Source: Actinomycetota bacterium (GTDB lineage Bacteria; Actinomycetota; Acidimicrobiia; Acidimicrobiales; RAAP-2). From it: 64,000 nucleotides of DNA. Both the position numbers and the translations under genes were made by a program. Each line of letters opens with the position of its first letter. The stretch's first letter is position 1. The notes under the pieces are model-generated. The model had not been told where the DNA came from, did no database searches, and saw nothing but the letters and a program-made list of their open reading frames with translations. The stretch spans positions 620,001 through 684,000 of the forward strand of contig WLNI01000001.1 of NCBI GenBank assembly GCA_009699875.1. Direction: 5' to 3'. Below, in pieces: positions 25,961 through 36,640 of the stretch.

Positions 25961-26679
25961 GAAGGAACTCCTTCAGCACGCCTTGATGCAATCGCTGCTT
26001 CTAATGCAACGTCTTGTCCAGCGACTCGAATGACTTCAATGCGATATCGAGCAATCACCATCCAGACAAACACAAGAGTAAATGCGACGAAACTCAGGAG
26101 GAGTGTCCAGGCCATCGAGCCATGGATTGTTGGGGTGAGATTCGAGTTCAATACCGTTGCCCCTTGGTGAAGTGTTTGCCACCACAACACTGAGAAATGA
26201 ACGATAGGAACGTCAACGGCAGCGAAAAGAGCCGCCACCGCACAACGACGAGCCCGAACATGAGGATCAGCAGGGACTCTCCGCAACGCTAGGTAGCCAA
26301 GAAACAGAACTCCTAAAAGCGCTGTCGATGTCAAACGAGCATCCCATGTCCACCAGACTCCCCAGGTTGGCCGTCCCCAAATCGAACCTGTGATGAGCGT
26401 CAGAATCGTGAAGACCACACCCACCTCAACTGCAGCAGCAGCTAAATAATCAAACACCATTGAACGGGTTCGAGGCCAAAGGTAGAGAACACTGCACAGC
26501 GCCGCCATTCCGAATGCGACATAGAGAGCTACCCATGCCAGTGCAGGATGGATATAGACCAGCCTCACGAGCTCGCCTTGATCCACATCAGGAGGAGTCA
26601 CGAAAAGCCCAAGCCAGACCGTCAAAAGAACCAGCACGAATGCGACGGGTCCAAGGGCTTTGTTAAGTCGTTGTCGCAT
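25957..26679 (-). CDS. ccmC: Haem exporter/handling protein CcmC
   Basis: 240 residues with six membrane helices. The WWD motif is clear (WGVWWTWDARLTSTALLG), and histidines flank it in outward loops (YIHPALAWVALY and VHFSVLWWQTLHQG), which ligate haem. It binds haem and transfers it to CcmE. It begins at the base where ccmB ends (TGATG) and ends overlapping ccmD. Confidence 0.95.
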   Translation of the reverse strand: MRQRLNKALGPVAFVLVLLTVWLGLFVTPPDVDQGELVRLVYIHPALAWVALYVAFGMAALCSVLYLWPRTRSMVFDYLAAAAVEVGVVFTILTLITGSIWGRPTWGVWWTWDARLTSTALLGVLFLGYLALRRVPADPHVRARRCAVAALFAAVDVPIVHFSVLWWQTLHQGATVLNSNLTPTIHGSMAWTLLLSFVAFTLVFVWMVIARYRIEVIRVAGQDVALEAAIASRRAEGVPS

Positions 26680-27344
26680 CAGTTCTCCTCTAGAGCACCA
26701 TAAAGGCCAATGCCGAGCGCCGAGTACACCACGCTAAATACCGCCAAAACCCCGACCCAACGCCCTCCGAGGCCTGCGCCATGCTCGAGAGCCGCCTGGA
26801 ACGAGCGAACTCCAGCAATGAGCACTGGGGCAGCGATCGGCAGCATCAACACCGGGAGCAGGGTGGCTCTCATCCTTGATTCGCCCGAGAGCGCCCCATA
26901 GAGGACACTCACTGCGCTCAGCCCGAGGGCAGCCAAGAGGCACGAACTCACCAGAATCAACCATGACACCACCACCACATGAAAGAGAAAAATCACACCA
27001 AGGATGAGCAGAATTTCGAGAAGAACGAGTTCAACGGACAAGGCCATCATTTTTCCCAAAAATACTCCTGCTGGGTCAAGGCCTAACAGGCGGGTGGATT
27101 CTCGCGTTGCAGGTGATCCTTCAAGCGCTCGCGACCTTTGAGCAAAGAGAACCGTTGAGAACAAGAGAGCAAGCCAGAAGAGCCCCGGGGCACTGTTAGC
27201 AAGTTGGCTGCGTTGTGGGCCAAACGAAAATGCAAACAAGAAAAGGACGAGGATCGCGAAAGGGAGAACTTGCCAAAGGGCCACTCTCGAGCGAGCTTCA
27301 ATTCTCAAGTCGCGACCAGCTACCAACCATGCATCACGCCACAT
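26679..27344 (-). CDS. ccmB: ABC exporter permease CcmB
   Basis: 221 residues from the ATG at 27344, which has TGGAG upstream and gives the family-like start MWRDAWLVAGRDLRIEARSR; the frame is open to 27398. Six membrane helices follow, with an LFSTVLFAQRSRALEG cytosolic loop typical of CcmB. It forms the membrane part of the CcmAB ATPase needed to release holo-CcmE. The start overlaps the end of ccmA by 11 bases. Confidence 0.93.
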   Translation of the reverse strand: MWRDAWLVAGRDLRIEARSRVALWQVLPFAILVLFLFAFSFGPQRSQLANSAPGLFWLALLFSTVLFAQRSRALEGSPATRESTRLLGLDPAGVFLGKMMALSVELVLLEILLILGVIFLFHVVVVSWLILVSSCLLAALGLSAVSVLYGALSGESRMRATLLPVLMLPIAAPVLIAGVRSFQAALEHGAGLGGRWVGVLAVFSVVYSALGIGLYGALEEN

Positions 27345-28017
27345 GAGATGCTCCAGGAGGTTTTCGCAAACCTGGCTGATTGTCAATAACGACTCCACCA
27401 GCCATAGTGATCACGCGGTCGGCCATCGGCAAGACCAGATTTGGTTCATGACTTGTCGCCACCACGATTGCACCACCAACTGCTGCTTCTTCAACAAGTT
27501 CACCTAACAGTGTTCGTGCTTCACTGTCGAGTGCTGCATGAGGTTCATCAAGTAGCCACACTTGCGGGCGACGAGCGAGGAGCAGTGCGAGACCAACTCG
27601 TCGTTGCTGACCGGCAGAAAGTTGACCCATTGGTGTTCTCGCTAATCGTCCTTGAATACCGACTCGCTCAAGAGCTGGCTCAGCTCTTGTCGGATCTAAT
27701 CGGGCTGCTCGCAATGCAAAGACCAGATTCTCTTTTGGAAAGAGCTCTTCGTACATCCCTGCATCGTGACCAAGGAGCCCGACATGGTGGCGCAGGGCCT
27801 GGCGCTCAGTGCCGAGATCATGGCCGAGAATCGTTGCCTGGCCACCCTCGACCGGAACGAGTCCCGCAAGGAGCCGGAGGAGGCTCGTCTTCCCCGCTCC
27901 ATTGGCCCCCAAGACGGCAGAAACCGATCCTTCGTCGAGGTCCAGATCAACCCCGGCGAGGACCGGAAAACGGCCGACAACGACGACGGCGGAACGGAGG
28001 TGGATGGCGGGTGCCAT
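27334..28017 (-). CDS. ccmA: ABC transporter ATP-binding protein CcmA
   Basis: 227 residues. Walker A GANGAGKTSLLRLLAG, signature LSAGQQRRVGLALLLA and Walker B VWLLDEPHAALD are all present, with a switch histidine in ATSHEPN. The position at the head of ccmBCDEFGH identifies it as CcmA rather than a generic ATPase. It powers the haem-handling complex. The operon is eight genes, all overlapping or touching. The 55-base gap to gmd shows no clear terminator. Confidence 0.94.
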   Translation of the reverse strand: MAPAIHLRSAVVVVGRFPVLAGVDLDLDEGSVSAVLGANGAGKTSLLRLLAGLVPVEGGQATILGHDLGTERQALRHHVGLLGHDAGMYEELFPKENLVFALRAARLDPTRAEPALERVGIQGRLARTPMGQLSAGQQRRVGLALLLARRPQVWLLDEPHAALDSEARTLLGELVEEAAVGGAIVVATSHEPNLVLPMADRVITMAGGVVIDNQPGLRKPPGASHVA

Positions 28018-28072
28018 GGCCTTGCGATGTTATCGGTCTTTCGGCAAAGAGCGGGGTCGACCCGCGAAGTCC

Positions 28073-30187
<2,115 letters not shown>

Positions 30188-30205
30188 GGGAAGCAGAACC
30201 AGCGA

Positions 30206-30211
30206 TAACCT
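30206..30211 (+). promoter_or_regulatory. Putative -10 element of the TetR gene (leaderless type)
   Basis: TAACCT, 8 bases before the ATG at 30220, without ribosome binding site. It lies just after the stop of the preceding gene. Confidence 0.35.
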
Positions 30212-30219
30212 CTCACTCC

Positions 30220-30858
30220 ATGAGCGTTACTTCCTCGACCAACGACGCACCGTCACGGCGGCTCAAGGGAGAAGAGCGTCGTTCGCAGCTCCTCTCCGTG
30301 GCTGCGTCTCTCTTTTCAAAACGTGGATTTTCTTCAACCACGATGGATGACGTCGCTGAGGCAGCTGGCGTTACCAAGCCGTTGTTGTATCAACACTTCT
30401 CATCAAAAAAGGCCTTATATCTCGAACTCGTTGACGAGGTCGCGCACAGGATATTGACGGCAATCGAAAACGGTACCCAACGAGCAGAGGGGCCTCGCCA
30501 ACAAGTTGAGGAAGGGTTGCGGGCCTATTTCAGATTGGTTGTTGAAGATCCAGCGGCATTTGAACTCCTCTACGACAGAGACCATGGCGGCGACGAGGAA
30601 CTTGGACGTGCAGTTCGACGAGTTGAGCGTGCACTTGTCGATGCAGTCGATCCTTTTATTGATGCCGGCCTTGATCCTCAACATCGTCTCTTTCTTGCAG
30701 CCGGTCTGGTCGGCATGGCCGAAGGAGCGTCCGTCGCATGGATAGACATGAGAATCACACTCAGCAATAACGCAGAACGAGACCAAGAAGCTGAACGGCT
30801 TGCCCGGCGAATGTCCTCAATGCTGTGGGCCGGCCTTCGCTCTGTTCGAGCCGATTAA
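30220..30858 (+). CDS. TetR family transcription regulator
   Basis: 212 residues. The HTH is at about residues 16-62 (RRSQLLSVAASLFSKRGFSS, then TMDDVAEAAGVTKPLLYQHF with the TetR-type YxHF ending). The ligand domain is helical, with LLYDRDHGGDEELGRAVRRV typical of a TetR_C group in fatty-acid or drug regulators. Its targets are unknown. It follows the GT4 gene by 32 bases but appears to have its own promoter. It ends 5 bases from the convergent phosphatase. Confidence 0.92.
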   Translation: MSVTSSTNDAPSRRLKGEERRSQLLSVAASLFSKRGFSSTTMDDVAEAAGVTKPLLYQHFSSKKALYLELVDEVAHRILTAIENGTQRAEGPRQQVEEGLRAYFRLVVEDPAAFELLYDRDHGGDEELGRAVRRVERALVDAVDPFIDAGLDPQHRLFLAAGLVGMAEGASVAWIDMRITLSNNAERDQEAERLARRMSSMLWAGLRSVRAD

Positions 30859-30863
30859 CACAA

Positions 30864-31412
30864 CTACTCAGTAACGAGAAGGGCTGTCGTAATCTGACAG
30901 AGTTCCCAAATTTCTTGGGCACACGCGTCATACTGAGGCTGCTCGCCACCCGCCGGGTCGACGACATCTTGTTCTTCCTCGAGAGATACATTCTGGAGGT
31001 CGAGAGCTTGCAGGCGATCGACGAAAGGCGCTTCTTCGACACTGATTTCACGCACCAGTCGCGTGAGCGTGATCGTTTTCTGTGCCGAGTTCGCGTGGAC
31101 TCGCCGAATAAAGCGAATGTGGTCTGCCTCCATTGCAATAATGACGTCGGCTCGTTCGCAGTCTTGGACGGAGAGTTGATGACTTCGATGAAGGCCAACC
31201 GTCGAGGTGTCGAGCTCCCCCACGGACTCGAGGGCTGCTTTCGTGCGCTGGCCCATTGGCTGTCCTTCAACAACATGCGTCCCGGCGGTCGTGATGTTGA
31301 CAGAAATGCCTTCGAACTCTGCTAATTGTGCCAGCATGATTCCTGCCATGACAGAACGCGCTGCGTTCCCAGTACAGAGAGTCGCAATCTGGAGAGGTCC
31401 CCGTTCACTCAT
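30864..31412 (-). CDS. Low-molecular-weight protein-tyrosine phosphatase family protein
   Basis: 182 residues from the ATG at 31412, which overlaps the upstream stop (TAATG); the frame is open to 31454 inside that gene. The P-loop is CTGNAARS (C-x5-R) at residues 13-20, and the general acid loop DVVDPAGG is near residue 140. Such enzymes act on phosphotyrosine, or in related clans reduce arsenate. The coupling with the kinase-like membrane gene just upstream suggests a functional pair. No membrane segment. Confidence 0.85.
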   Translation of the reverse strand: MSERGPLQIATLCTGNAARSVMAGIMLAQLAEFEGISVNITTAGTHVVEGQPMGQRTKAALESVGELDTSTVGLHRSHQLSVQDCERADVIIAMEADHIRFIRRVHANSAQKTITLTRLVREISVEEAPFVDRLQALDLQNVSLEEEQDVVDPAGGEQPQYDACAQEIWELCQITTALLVTE

Positions 31413-33862
31413 TAGATGTACTCCTTGCGCCGCAGCCACATCAGGGAGAACCAACCAGCGATAGGTGGAAGATAGGCGGTGAAGAGCCGTTGGACGAACA
31501 CCGCTGCCACTGCGATGGATGCTGGAATCCCCGCTGCTTTGAGCCCAAGGATCATCCCAGCTTCAACGACTCCCATTCCTCCAGGAACAGGTGAGATCCC
31601 ACCCAGAATTGAACCAATCGTCAAGACCACGAGCAGAACCGGTAGAGAGAGGTGCTCTCCAAACGCATGGAGTGATGCCCCCAACGCGAGGGCCATGACG
31701 AGCTGCGCAATCAACATGCCACCAAAAATTTCAACAATCTTTGCTGGTTGATGGATCAGAACCTTGAAGTGGCTGACCACCTCATGGAAGCGAGGAACAA
31801 GTTTCTCAGCAACGAGACGCCTCCAGCGAGGCACCGCAAGTCCCACAATCACGACAACTCCAATTGCAAGGACGCAAAGTAATCCAATCTCCAGAATCTT
31901 TTGATCACTATTGCTACTCGAAGATTTTGTTAAGGACTCAAAATGGAGCGAGCCCAAGGCGAACGGGATACTGATGAGAAATAGTCCCCCTTTGACAATC
32001 CAGGACGCCGTTGAAACCAACACCCCAGAACTAACGGCAATGGTCGTATCGACACCTTGCTTTTGAAAGAAGCGAATCCGCGCGGCAAGAACTGCCGGGG
32101 ATCCGAGCGCTAGTCCGCTGAAAGTATTCGAGAGCTCCAAAACGACGATTGGAAAATAGGGGACGACCGCGGTAATTGAACCCAGTGTTGACATCGCAGA
32201 ACCGAAATAGGCAACTTGGGCGATCAGAGCAGTCACGGTCACCCAGAACCAGTTGGCGTGGGCCAAGGTCGAAGCCGACTGGGCGACGTGGAGGAAGACG
32301 CCAATCAATGCCCATCCACCGATCAGCGTTCCCACAGCGAGAATCATGTTCGTCCAGCTCACGCGATGGAGTTCTGCGAGCTTTGGTACGTCTACCCCAA
32401 CGAGTTTTGCTCCGGATTCTCTTAACTCCTTGAGAAGTGACTTTTGATGTTTTGATCGAAGGGAGGCTGAGAGACTTGTTGGGAGTGCAGGGCTTTGTAA
32501 ATACGGCAATGCGTCTGCCACGACTTCTTTTCCTAATTGGGAAACCGCGGCCGCAGCGGTTCGATCTGCCCCGACCACCAAGGCCATTGAACACATTGCC
32601 GCTGCAACATCACGATGGAGCGCGTCGCTCGATCCATAATTGAGGGACCGATCAAAATCAGAGAGGATTGCCTGATCCCCTTGAATGGTTATTCGATCCA
32701 AATTGAGAGAACCGTGGACAATCCCCTGGGTTTGAAAATTCTTCAAGATGTCAAACAGAGACGCAATAGCCCTATCGCTGACGTCGTCACCGTCGTCTTC
32801 TACCTGAACAAGCGTTTTCCCTCCAGGGAGCATTGTCACAACAACCCCATTGTCTTGTGGCCCCACCATCCCTGACGCATTGATCGTCGATGTTGTACCT
32901 GGGGCTGCGCCATGAGCCAACATGGTGAGATAGCACTCATGTTCGACTTGCTGCAATCGAGTTAAGGAAAAGACGCCCGAATCATTTCGCAGAAAAATCA
33001 TTCGGTAAAGTTTGGAAAACATTTGGCTCTCTTGGGCATCTCGCCCATAGAGGGTGACTCGGAGTTCACTCCCATCATCAGATCGTGCTCTGTAGCGAGC
33101 AGGACCCCATTCTTGATGGTCGGCGAGCCGGATCTCTGTCGCCGAAATCCCGAGCAAACTCAACGAATCCTTTATTCCCTCAATTGAAGGAAGGCCCGTT
33201 GGTGATCCAAATAGTAAGTGCACCCCCGCAGCGGCGGCCCAACCTGCGGCGAGTGAACCAAGCAGGCTGATTGGCAACCCCGAACCATGGATCAGTCCAG
33301 AAAAGACGGCTACGAATATCGCTCCTTCGAGAACGCGCTGAAGCCCACGGCTCAAGAACGGAAGTGCCACCAGGACGAGCGCCACTGAAGCAGAAAGAAT
33401 TGGAACTGGAAAACCAAGATCTACTCCGTGGAGTGTTTGGGCGGTACTTTGGGGCAAGCGGGCCGCCACACCAAAGATTTCTTGAAAGCCAAAACTAAGG
33501 AGGAGCGCAATCCCTGCCGCAGCAAAGAGGTCCCGGAGAATCTCTCGTCGTCGACCAAAGAGTGCAACTGCGACCAGCAAGATGATGGTCCCGTACGAGC
33601 ACAGAAGCCACAGCAACGTGACGAGCCATGTGAAACCTAGATTCGGAGGATAGAAGACGTCGGAAATAGCTTTCTGAGCAGCGCCGTTCGAGGAGACTAA
33701 GAGACCGAGATACAACAAGACGAGCAGCGATATGACCACTCGTGAAACGTCAGTTCCCCTCCTTCGGCGAACGTTCTTTCCATTCGCCGAAAGGAAAATA
33801 GATGAGAACGATCGTGATGCCCTGTCGCCAACCTTTGGTTGTTCTGGCTGTTGAGTCTCCAT
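31412..33862 (-). CDS. Kinase-like domain fused to LPG-synthase/UPF0104-type flippase domain
   Basis: 816 residues from the ATG at 33862 (the open frame to 33937 overlaps the neighbouring acyl-CoA dehydrogenase). N-terminal membrane helices (about 40-220) lead into a cytosolic protein-kinase-like region (about 230-430) whose catalytic loop is HGSLNLDRI and whose metal loop is SDFDR. The usual catalytic aspartate of HGD is serine and the VAIK-type lysine is not seen, so it looks like a pseudokinase. The C-terminal half (about 500-815) is a lysylphosphatidylglycerol-synthase-like membrane domain without the MprF aminoacyltransferase part. A role in lipid or glycolipid transport is inferred. Confidence 0.8.
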   Translation of the reverse strand: METQQPEQPKVGDRASRSFSSIFLSANGKNVRRRRGTDVSRVVISLLVLLYLGLLVSSNGAAQKAISDVFYPPNLGFTWLVTLLWLLCSYGTIILLVAVALFGRRREILRDLFAAAGIALLLSFGFQEIFGVAARLPQSTAQTLHGVDLGFPVPILSASVALVLVALPFLSRGLQRVLEGAIFVAVFSGLIHGSGLPISLLGSLAAGWAAAAGVHLLFGSPTGLPSIEGIKDSLSLLGISATEIRLADHQEWGPARYRARSDDGSELRVTLYGRDAQESQMFSKLYRMIFLRNDSGVFSLTRLQQVEHECYLTMLAHGAAPGTTSTINASGMVGPQDNGVVVTMLPGGKTLVQVEDDGDDVSDRAIASLFDILKNFQTQGIVHGSLNLDRITIQGDQAILSDFDRSLNYGSSDALHRDVAAAMCSMALVVGADRTAAAAVSQLGKEVVADALPYLQSPALPTSLSASLRSKHQKSLLKELRESGAKLVGVDVPKLAELHRVSWTNMILAVGTLIGGWALIGVFLHVAQSASTLAHANWFWVTVTALIAQVAYFGSAMSTLGSITAVVPYFPIVVLELSNTFSGLALGSPAVLAARIRFFQKQGVDTTIAVSSGVLVSTASWIVKGGLFLISIPFALGSLHFESLTKSSSSNSDQKILEIGLLCVLAIGVVVIVGLAVPRWRRLVAEKLVPRFHEVVSHFKVLIHQPAKIVEIFGGMLIAQLVMALALGASLHAFGEHLSLPVLLVVLTIGSILGGISPVPGGMGVVEAGMILGLKAAGIPASIAVAAVFVQRLFTAYLPPIAGWFSLMWLRRKEYI

Positions 33863-33902
33863 GGGTGACTCAATGCTACGCACTCTCGAGGAGTGTGCGG
33901 AC

Positions 33903-35117
33903 CTATTGGAGGTGGATGCCTGAGATTGCTCGAGCAATGATTAATCGCTGAATCTCACTCGTACCTTCGAAAATCGTGTAGATCTTCGAGTCACGGTGCC
34001 AACGCTCGACCGGATACTCACGCACATAGCCATAACCACCGAGAATCTGAATTGCTTCTTCTGTCACTTTCACGGCTGTTTCCCCTGCCATGAGCTTTGA
34101 CATCGAACCTTCACCATTTAAGAATGGCTTCCCAGTTGCACCCATCCAAGCTGCTCGCCACACCAAGAGTCGCGACGCATCGATGGACATCTTCATGTCC
34201 GCCAATTTGAAAGCAATCGATTGGTTTTCAATGATGGCTCGTCCAAACTGCTGACGTTCTTTGGCGTAGTCAAGCGAGTACTCGTAGGCAGCACGTGCGA
34301 TACCGAGTGCTTGTGCTCCAACGGAAGGACGAGTCGCTTCAAATGTCTTCATCGCGGCTTGGCCGCCAGACTTCTTCCCTTCTCGAGCCCGAGCAAGTCG
34401 TTCGTCGAGCTTGTCTTTCCCGCCAAGCAAGTTGGCCCCGGGAATTCGACAGTCCTCGAGGACCACTTCGGCGGTGTGCGAGGCGCGGATACCCATTTTC
34501 TGGAACTTTTGTCCCATCGAGATACCCTTCGTTCCTTCGCCGATCACGAAACTTGCTTGGCCTCGACCTCGAAGTTCGGGTTCAACGGAGGCCACGATGA
34601 CGTGGGTCTGAGCAATCCCACCATTCGTGATCCAAGTCTTCGTCCCATTCAATACCCACTCATCGGTCGCTGCGTCATAGACGGCTCGGGTCTTGAGTGA
34701 AGATACGTCTGAACCAGCGTCAGGCTCTGAGACGCCGAATGCGCCGAGCTTGAGATCTCCTGGTGTTCCAAAACACTGAGGAATCCATTCCATCTGTTGT
34801 TCAGGCGTGCCGTTGGCCATCAATCCAGCGACGGCCAACGTCGACCCAATAATTGCCATGCAGAGCCCTGCGTCTCCCCATGCCAACTCTTCAAGTGCCA
34901 GCACCATTTTGAGACCAGTTGGGTCGCTAAACGCATCAGCCATGAAGTCAAGTCCGTAGAGGCCAATTTGCGCGGCTTCTTCGATGATGGGCCACGGTGT
35001 CTCTTCGCGCTCATCCCACTCATGGGCAGCAGGTCGCATAACGCCTTCAGCGAAATCGTGCACCCACTTTTGAATCGTGAGCTGATCCTCGTTGAGTTCC
35101 ATCGAAAAATCTGACAT
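33903..35117 (-). CDS. Acyl-CoA dehydrogenase
   Basis: 404 residues from the ATG at 35117, which has GGAGGTTGAA upstream; an ATG four codons earlier lies within that ribosome binding site. Family blocks: [36 protein letters not shown], and the C-terminal [17 protein letters not shown] and [11 protein letters not shown]. The glutamate of FEGTSEIQ is the catalytic base. It dehydrogenates acyl-CoA thioesters and hands electrons to the EtfAB pair encoded at 8.5-10.3 kb. The exact acyl chain is unknown. Confidence 0.94.
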   Translation of the reverse strand: MSDFSMELNEDQLTIQKWVHDFAEGVMRPAAHEWDEREETPWPIIEEAAQIGLYGLDFMADAFSDPTGLKMVLALEELAWGDAGLCMAIIGSTLAVAGLMANGTPEQQMEWIPQCFGTPGDLKLGAFGVSEPDAGSDVSSLKTRAVYDAATDEWVLNGTKTWITNGGIAQTHVIVASVEPELRGRGQASFVIGEGTKGISMGQKFQKMGIRASHTAEVVLEDCRIPGANLLGGKDKLDERLARAREGKKSGGQAAMKTFEATRPSVGAQALGIARAAYEYSLDYAKERQQFGRAIIENQSIAFKLADMKMSIDASRLLVWRAAWMGATGKPFLNGEGSMSKLMAGETAVKVTEEAIQILGGYGYVREYPVERWHRDSKIYTIFEGTSEIQRLIIARAISGIHLQ

Positions 35118-35240
35118 TTCAACCTCCATAGAGAACGCCTCGCCTGGGGCGGGGCATCAATTTCTATTGCGTTTCGTGGACCACCTTAGGCGCCACTTAT
35201 TACCGAATGGTAACAACCTAATCGTGCCCCAGCGGGACGC

Positions 35241-36620
35241 TTACTCTTCGCGCCGAAGTCCCGTGCCATCTGGCGTGTCTTCAACCACCCATCCGAGCGC
35301 CGTGAGCTGGTCTCGAAGCGCATCTGCGGCAGCAAAATCCTTCTCATCGCGAGCCTTGTCGCGGGCCTCCGCCAAGGCGAGTGTGTCGGCGTCAATCTCT
35401 AAGTGAGCTGCTTTGACGCTCAAACCCAGTGCCGCACAGAGCCCAACTGCGGTTTCGCCGAGCATTGTCGCTCTCTCTTGATCTCCCTCGTCAAGGGCAG
35501 TATTGGCGGAGCTTACGAGATCAAAAATGAGCGCGAGTGCCTGCGGGGTTTGGAGGTCATCATCCATCAATGCGCAGAATGATTCGATGACCGCCGCATC
35601 GCCATTGAGGTCACTTCGCCGAAGGGGAGCCACAGGTGAGGTTAAATGAAGTCGCCGAGCGAGTGAATCTAAGCGAGCGAGTCCTCGTTCAGCATCGGCG
35701 ATGGTTTCCGTGGTGACTTCAATAGGGGCTCGATAGTGAGAGCGAAGCACAAGAAGTCGATAGGAGCGAGGATCCGCGCTCGCCAGAAGATCCGTCAGCG
35801 ATGTGAAATTCCCAAGGGACTTTGACATTTTTTCGCCTTCAACCATGACCCATCCGTTGTGCGTCCAGTGATGAGCAAAGTCCTTGCCAAGCGCGACAGC
35901 TTGTGCTCGTTCATTTTCATGATGAGGGAATTTTAAATCGAGACCACCGCCGTGGAGATCAAACCCTTCTCCTAGAAGTTCCAACGACATCACCACACAT
36001 TCGGTATGCCAGCCTGGGCGCCCGCCACCAAAGGGTGCGTCCCAAAGTGGTTCTCCAGGTTTGGCTGCCTTCCACAATGCGAAATCAAGTGGGGATCGTT
36101 TTTCATCGTTTTCTTCGACGCGTGCCCCTGCTCGTAACGAGTCGAGAGGTTGCCCCGCGAGGAGCCCGTAGCCCTCCACTTTTGTTGTCTCAAGGTAGAC
36201 ACCATCGCTTGTCGCATACGCGACACCACGTTCAAGGAGCTGTGAAATCGTCGTAATCATTGAGCCAACAAATTCAGTGGCATGCGGTGTGTGATCTGGG
36301 CGCAACACTCCCAGCGCATCCATGGCATCCCACCAATGACCTTCAAATTCTTTGGCTACTTCTGCTTCACTCCGACCTTCTCGTTCTGCTCGCCGGATGA
36401 TGTTGTCATCAATGTCAGTGATATTCGAGACATAGGTCACCTCAAAGCCAGAGAAGATTAGGTATCGACGAAGGACATCAAACACCAATGTAAAGCGACC
36501 ATGTCCCAGATGTGGCAAGTCATAGACCGTTGGGCCACAGACGTACATCGAGACCTTTCCTTCGTCTCGAAGCGTCAATGGCTGGACCTCTCGAGAAGCG
36601 GTGTCGTGGAGGCGGAGCAT
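35241..36620 (-). CDS. cysS: Cysteinyl-tRNA synthetase
   Basis: 459 residues. Zinc ligand C28 precedes the HIGH-type motif LPHLGHGRF; a second zinc group is WHTECVVMS with FPHHENE, and KMSKSLGNF follows. A C-terminal DALR-type helical region and tail are present, which distinguishes it from the shorter mycothiol enzyme MshC. It charges tRNA-Cys. No Shine-Dalgarno is seen: TAGCCT lies 6 bases before the ATG, within a 20-base gap shared with valS. Confidence 0.96.
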   Translation of the reverse strand: MLRLHDTASREVQPLTLRDEGKVSMYVCGPTVYDLPHLGHGRFTLVFDVLRRYLIFSGFEVTYVSNITDIDDNIIRRAEREGRSEAEVAKEFEGHWWDAMDALGVLRPDHTPHATEFVGSMITTISQLLERGVAYATSDGVYLETTKVEGYGLLAGQPLDSLRAGARVEENDEKRSPLDFALWKAAKPGEPLWDAPFGGGRPGWHTECVVMSLELLGEGFDLHGGGLDLKFPHHENERAQAVALGKDFAHHWTHNGWVMVEGEKMSKSLGNFTSLTDLLASADPRSYRLLVLRSHYRAPIEVTTETIADAERGLARLDSLARRLHLTSPVAPLRRSDLNGDAAVIESFCALMDDDLQTPQALALIFDLVSSANTALDEGDQERATMLGETAVGLCAALGLSVKAAHLEIDADTLALAEARDKARDEKDFAAADALRDQLTALGWVVEDTPDGTGLRREE

Positions 36621-36625
36621 TCACA

Positions 36626-36632
36626 TAGGCTA
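36626..36632. promoter_or_regulatory. Overlapping divergent -10 elements for cysS and valS
   Basis: On the plus strand TAGGCT (36626-36631) lies 9 bases before the valS ATG; on the minus strand TAGCCT (36627-36632) lies 6 bases before the cysS ATG. The two share five base pairs, inside ATAGGCTAT. With only 20 bases between start codons, both transcripts would be leaderless or nearly so. Confidence 0.5.
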
Positions 36633-36640
36633 TTGCGGAC

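Noticed and set aside
31412..33862. MprF-type lysyl-phosphatidylglycerol synthase
   Set aside because: Only the membrane half resembles MprF; the aminoacyltransferase domain is missing and a kinase-like region is present instead.
35241..36620. MshC (mycothiol cysteine ligase) in place of CysS
   Set aside because: The DALR-type C-terminal region and the length fit CysS; MshC is shorter at that end.
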